64,000 nt of DNA, taken from NCBI GenBank assembly GCA_015501595.1, contig JADNRX010000101.1, forward strand, positions 1 through 64,000. The letters are read 5' to 3'. Made by a program: the position numbers and the translations under genes. Under the pieces are notes generated by a model, which searched no databases, was not told the origin of the DNA, and saw only the letters and a program-made list of their open reading frames with translations. Positions 61,565 to 64,000 of this stretch are shown here, in pieces (position 1 is the first letter of the stretch; every line of letters begins with the position of its first letter). The DNA comes from Hymenopellis radicata. Lineage: Eukaryota > Basidiomycota > Agaricomycetes > Agaricales > Physalacriaceae.

Positions 61565-63517
61565 TCAGAGAGGAAGTGGAATCTTCCTCGGGCGTCCTGG
61601 TCCACGACGCGCAGGCACAGATATTACAGGCATGTCATCATCCTCATCTTGAGGCGTAGGTGGTCGATTTCGCGGTCTCCCAGGCCCACGGCGCGTAAGC
61701 GTCTTCGGTTCAACCGCACTGGATTCTTTCGACGAGCGGGGATAGAGACCGACACCGTCAGCTTCTTCTTCGGTGCCTTCTCCGGTGGTTCAGGAGAGCT
61801 GTCCTGCTCTCCATCTCGAGGACCTTTCCAGTCTTTCCACTTGCGGCGGATAGCGTTACTCCCACCCTCGAGGTATTCTTCGCGAGTTATCAGGAGGTCC
61901 TGATACGCAGATGTCTGAACAAAGTTGAGTGCGCCGTCGAGAGGCGCAGTGATTGGACTTCATACAGTGTCAGTTCAGGCAGAGGCTCCAAGTGAAGGAA
62001 ACACTCACTTTTCGCACTCGTAGATGCACACGTCATCTGGGGCCGGCGCTAAAGAACGCAGCTCCGAAAGTCTATGTAGCGAACGAACAGCTGAGTATCC
62101 GTCTGAATAAGTAAGTAAGTTGGGTCTCACAATCGTTCGCGGAATCCAGGGAGCTTCGTGTTTCCACCGAATACTCCGATGTTGGCCCAGAACATGCCTT
62201 GCAAGTCTTCTGGAAGGAGGGAAATGGACGTGGCTACAGCGCCCGGTAATCCCGCCTGGTTCAGTCCTAAATTCGGAGTAGGTGAATGTCGATGAAGAGG
62301 ACAGTTGAAATGATGCGTACCGATGATATCTGGAGAGAACATGATTTCGGGAACGCTGAAGCGCTCGTTGTTCATTACGAGTACCTGGTCAGAGTCTGCA
62401 CGAATATCGTCGGGTTGGTGTATCCGTCCAGAGCGATTCTTGGACATATCTGGAAGGATGTATTCTCGCACGATATCGTTGGCGATAGAGTTACCACTCG
62501 GGTAGGGCGCTAAATGAACATGAATGAGTTCAATGTGTGCATCATCAACGATAATACACTCGCCGGCATGCTTCCAAATCTCTCCGAAAGTTATTTGAGA
62601 CAAAACAACACGACTCCTTGACATCGTTCATGATGTACGTCTCATCCATCATGTTCCACTGCCTGAACGACACGAGTTCCTTCAGGTGGTTGGTAAGCAG
62701 CTTTCCACCGATATCCAATCTGTCGTATGCTGCGCCATCAAAAAGCCAATGAGTCTGAGGAGAAACTGTACATGCCGTTTCACAGCGTTCCACACGATGT
62801 TACCGCATATGAGGGGACGACGTGCGTGAAGCTGAATCCAGAGTCGATTAGAAGCAAGCATTCCGGCGGAGGCAAGCGCGCGTGGGGGACTAGAGACGCA
62901 GCTAAAACAAGTTGAGATTTCATAATGGAAAATCAATAGAAACGTGTTTCGTACGAGTGCATCGATAGTAGGACTTGAATTCGTATTCCTCGAATACGAA
63001 CTGGTCGTAGACCTCTTGAATATTGGGCAAGTTGAAGTACGGCTCTGTGATGAGCAACGGACGATTCGGTGGTGTCGACCTGCGTGCGTATAAATGCGAG
63101 GACGACGCGTCAGACGATGCTCGTACACACATTCAAGACTTTGTCAGAAAATACGCCATCCCAGATCGCCTTCTGCGCGTCCCAGTCGACGAGGTATCCC
63201 TGCAGTTTGACCATCAAGTATGACTGTCAACGCAAAAGCAAGAAAGTCAAAGCACCTTCTCAAAAGGCAGGCGGTAACTGAGCGAAGCAAAATCTCTACA
63301 TCTCTCCGTCGTGAACTCGTGTCCGAAATAAATCGTCTTGTCGCCCTTTGACCTGATAATCGCGTTGGGAACGATTCTGCCTGACTATCAGCTTCAGGAG
63401 GTCACGAAAAAGAAATTCAAACCTCATCGGCAATGGCTCCCCATGGGCAGATACTGCGCGACACTTGACTGTGGATGCCCCATTATCCAGAACAACAGTG
63501 GGGATGCGCAAGTTCAT
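61565..63517 (-). CDS. arp6: Actin-related protein 6 with C-terminal AT-hooks
   Basis: ARP6 is an actin-fold subunit of the SWR1 chromatin remodeller that deposits H2A.Z. The order of matches is: start [18 protein letters not shown] (63517), [150 protein letters not shown] and a Lys-rich end. A tail beyond the actin fold reads RRGPGRPRN, an acidic linker, then RRGPGRPRK: two AT-hooks. The tail is reached by one frame change near 61738, where CCCC stands for an expected CCCCC. Without that base the frame ends in RMMTCL at about 61636. Confidence 0.85.
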
Positions 63518-63729
63518 TCTGGCGCGTCGTGGTTGGAAGGAAAGGTTTCCGGGCCGGCGGCTACGTGTGCCGTTGGACCCTTCCGGGACTTGCCGAGAGT
63601 GTTTCAACACCGACGGTGACATCCTTTTCCATTCGTGTTTAATCCACGTTGCCTCTATCCACCTGCAAGAAATCTCCGTCGTCGGTGACGAGAGCAAAGC
63701 AAACTTTCTGTGAACATGAGGTCGCTGAA
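63518..63729. promoter_or_regulatory. Divergent promoter region of arp6 and the right-edge gene
   Basis: About 210 bp separate the two start codons, so both promoters share this stretch. No TATA box is obvious. Confidence 0.4.
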
Positions 63730-64000
63730 ATGCAGGATCGTCTGCCTAGGATGTCTTTCCGTACCTGTACTCTTACCTACGCGCTCAAAGAGACTTGGAC
63801 GCCGGTTGACCGTGAACCATCTTCTAGTGGATGCTGTTTGGTTGGCTTGAACACGACGTTGACTCCGAGCCGTGATTGGAAACAACTCGTCCTAAGAGTT
63901 GCATCTCTTCTTCGCACCATCGAAGACCTCCTGGACTCCCGTTATCATGCTGTTTTAGCTTCATGGACGCATGTTCACTGGCGATCATCAGTTGACAGTG
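63730..64000 (+). CDS. Partial gene running off the right edge
   Basis: From ATG at 63730 a frame stays open for 90 codons to the end of the window: MQDRLPRMSFRTCTLTYALK, then WTPVDREPSSSGCCLVGLN and LVLRVASLLRTIEDLLDSRY. The composition is protein-like and the frame is divergent from arp6. No family is recognised from this part. Confidence 0.5.
   Translation, partial: MQDRLPRMSFRTCTLTYALKETWTPVDREPSSSGCCLVGLNTTLTPSRDWKQLVLRVASLLRTIEDLLDSRYHAVLASWTHVHWRSSVDS

Overview
The window is fungal nuclear DNA, most likely from an agaricomycete basidiomycete. Genes carry many introns of about 45-60 nt with GT(A/G)NGT donors. Intergenic spaces are short, tRNA genes carry introns, and KDZ transposases, CLASP-N, MYND and IML2-type proteins typical of mushroom-forming fungi are present.

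Layout. 0-7 kb: a KDZ (Kyakuja-Dileera-Zisupton) transposase gene with its CxC2 cysteine cluster, an upstream partner-like gene, a dense CTTAAG array and a small DUF6532-like gene. 8.3-21.1 kb: one nearly intact Ty3/Gypsy chromovirus on the minus strand. It has 304-bp LTRs differing at 2 sites, a 5-bp target duplication, Gly-rich Gag, a 2,049-codon Gag-Pol with C-terminal chromodomain, and an extra open frame in the env position. It sits in a 165-bp tandem repeat, and its extra frame is split by a 1.1-kb hAT-like element. 21.5-32.7 kb: host genes (a hypothetical, a RAI1/DXO-family protein, a GT15 mannosyltransferase, IML2/TTC39) with decayed fragments and a tRNA-Gly(GCC). 32.8-37.2 kb: a transposon graveyard with two more hAT-like elements, a LINE 3' end, a second tRNA-Gly and four short inverted-repeat elements. 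38.5-46.2 kb: CLASP-like gene, a further short inverted-repeat element, aldehyde dehydrogenase remnant, MFS sugar transporter, tRNA-Thr(AGT) and an NTF2-like hypothetical. 49.8-55.2 kb: histidine acid phosphatase and GH127-type glycoside hydrolase. 56-64 kb: two adjacent MYND/HEAT-like genes, two hypotheticals, actin-related protein ARP6 with AT-hooks, and a gene running off the right edge.

Cross-cutting points. (1) A series of otherwise well-conserved genes are each broken by what looks like exactly one missing base, usually in a G or C run; this is more easily explained by assembly errors than by widespread pseudogenes, so frameshift calls need care. (2) Two hAT-like elements with different terminal repeats share one unusual plan: subterminal repeat clusters around a core of consecutive short perfect hairpins. 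(3) The chromovirus has a large third frame with no recognised domain. (4) The RAI1/DXO protein has substitutions in two metal-binding motifs. Exon boundaries were assigned by eye from splice signals and frame continuity; no database search was run.
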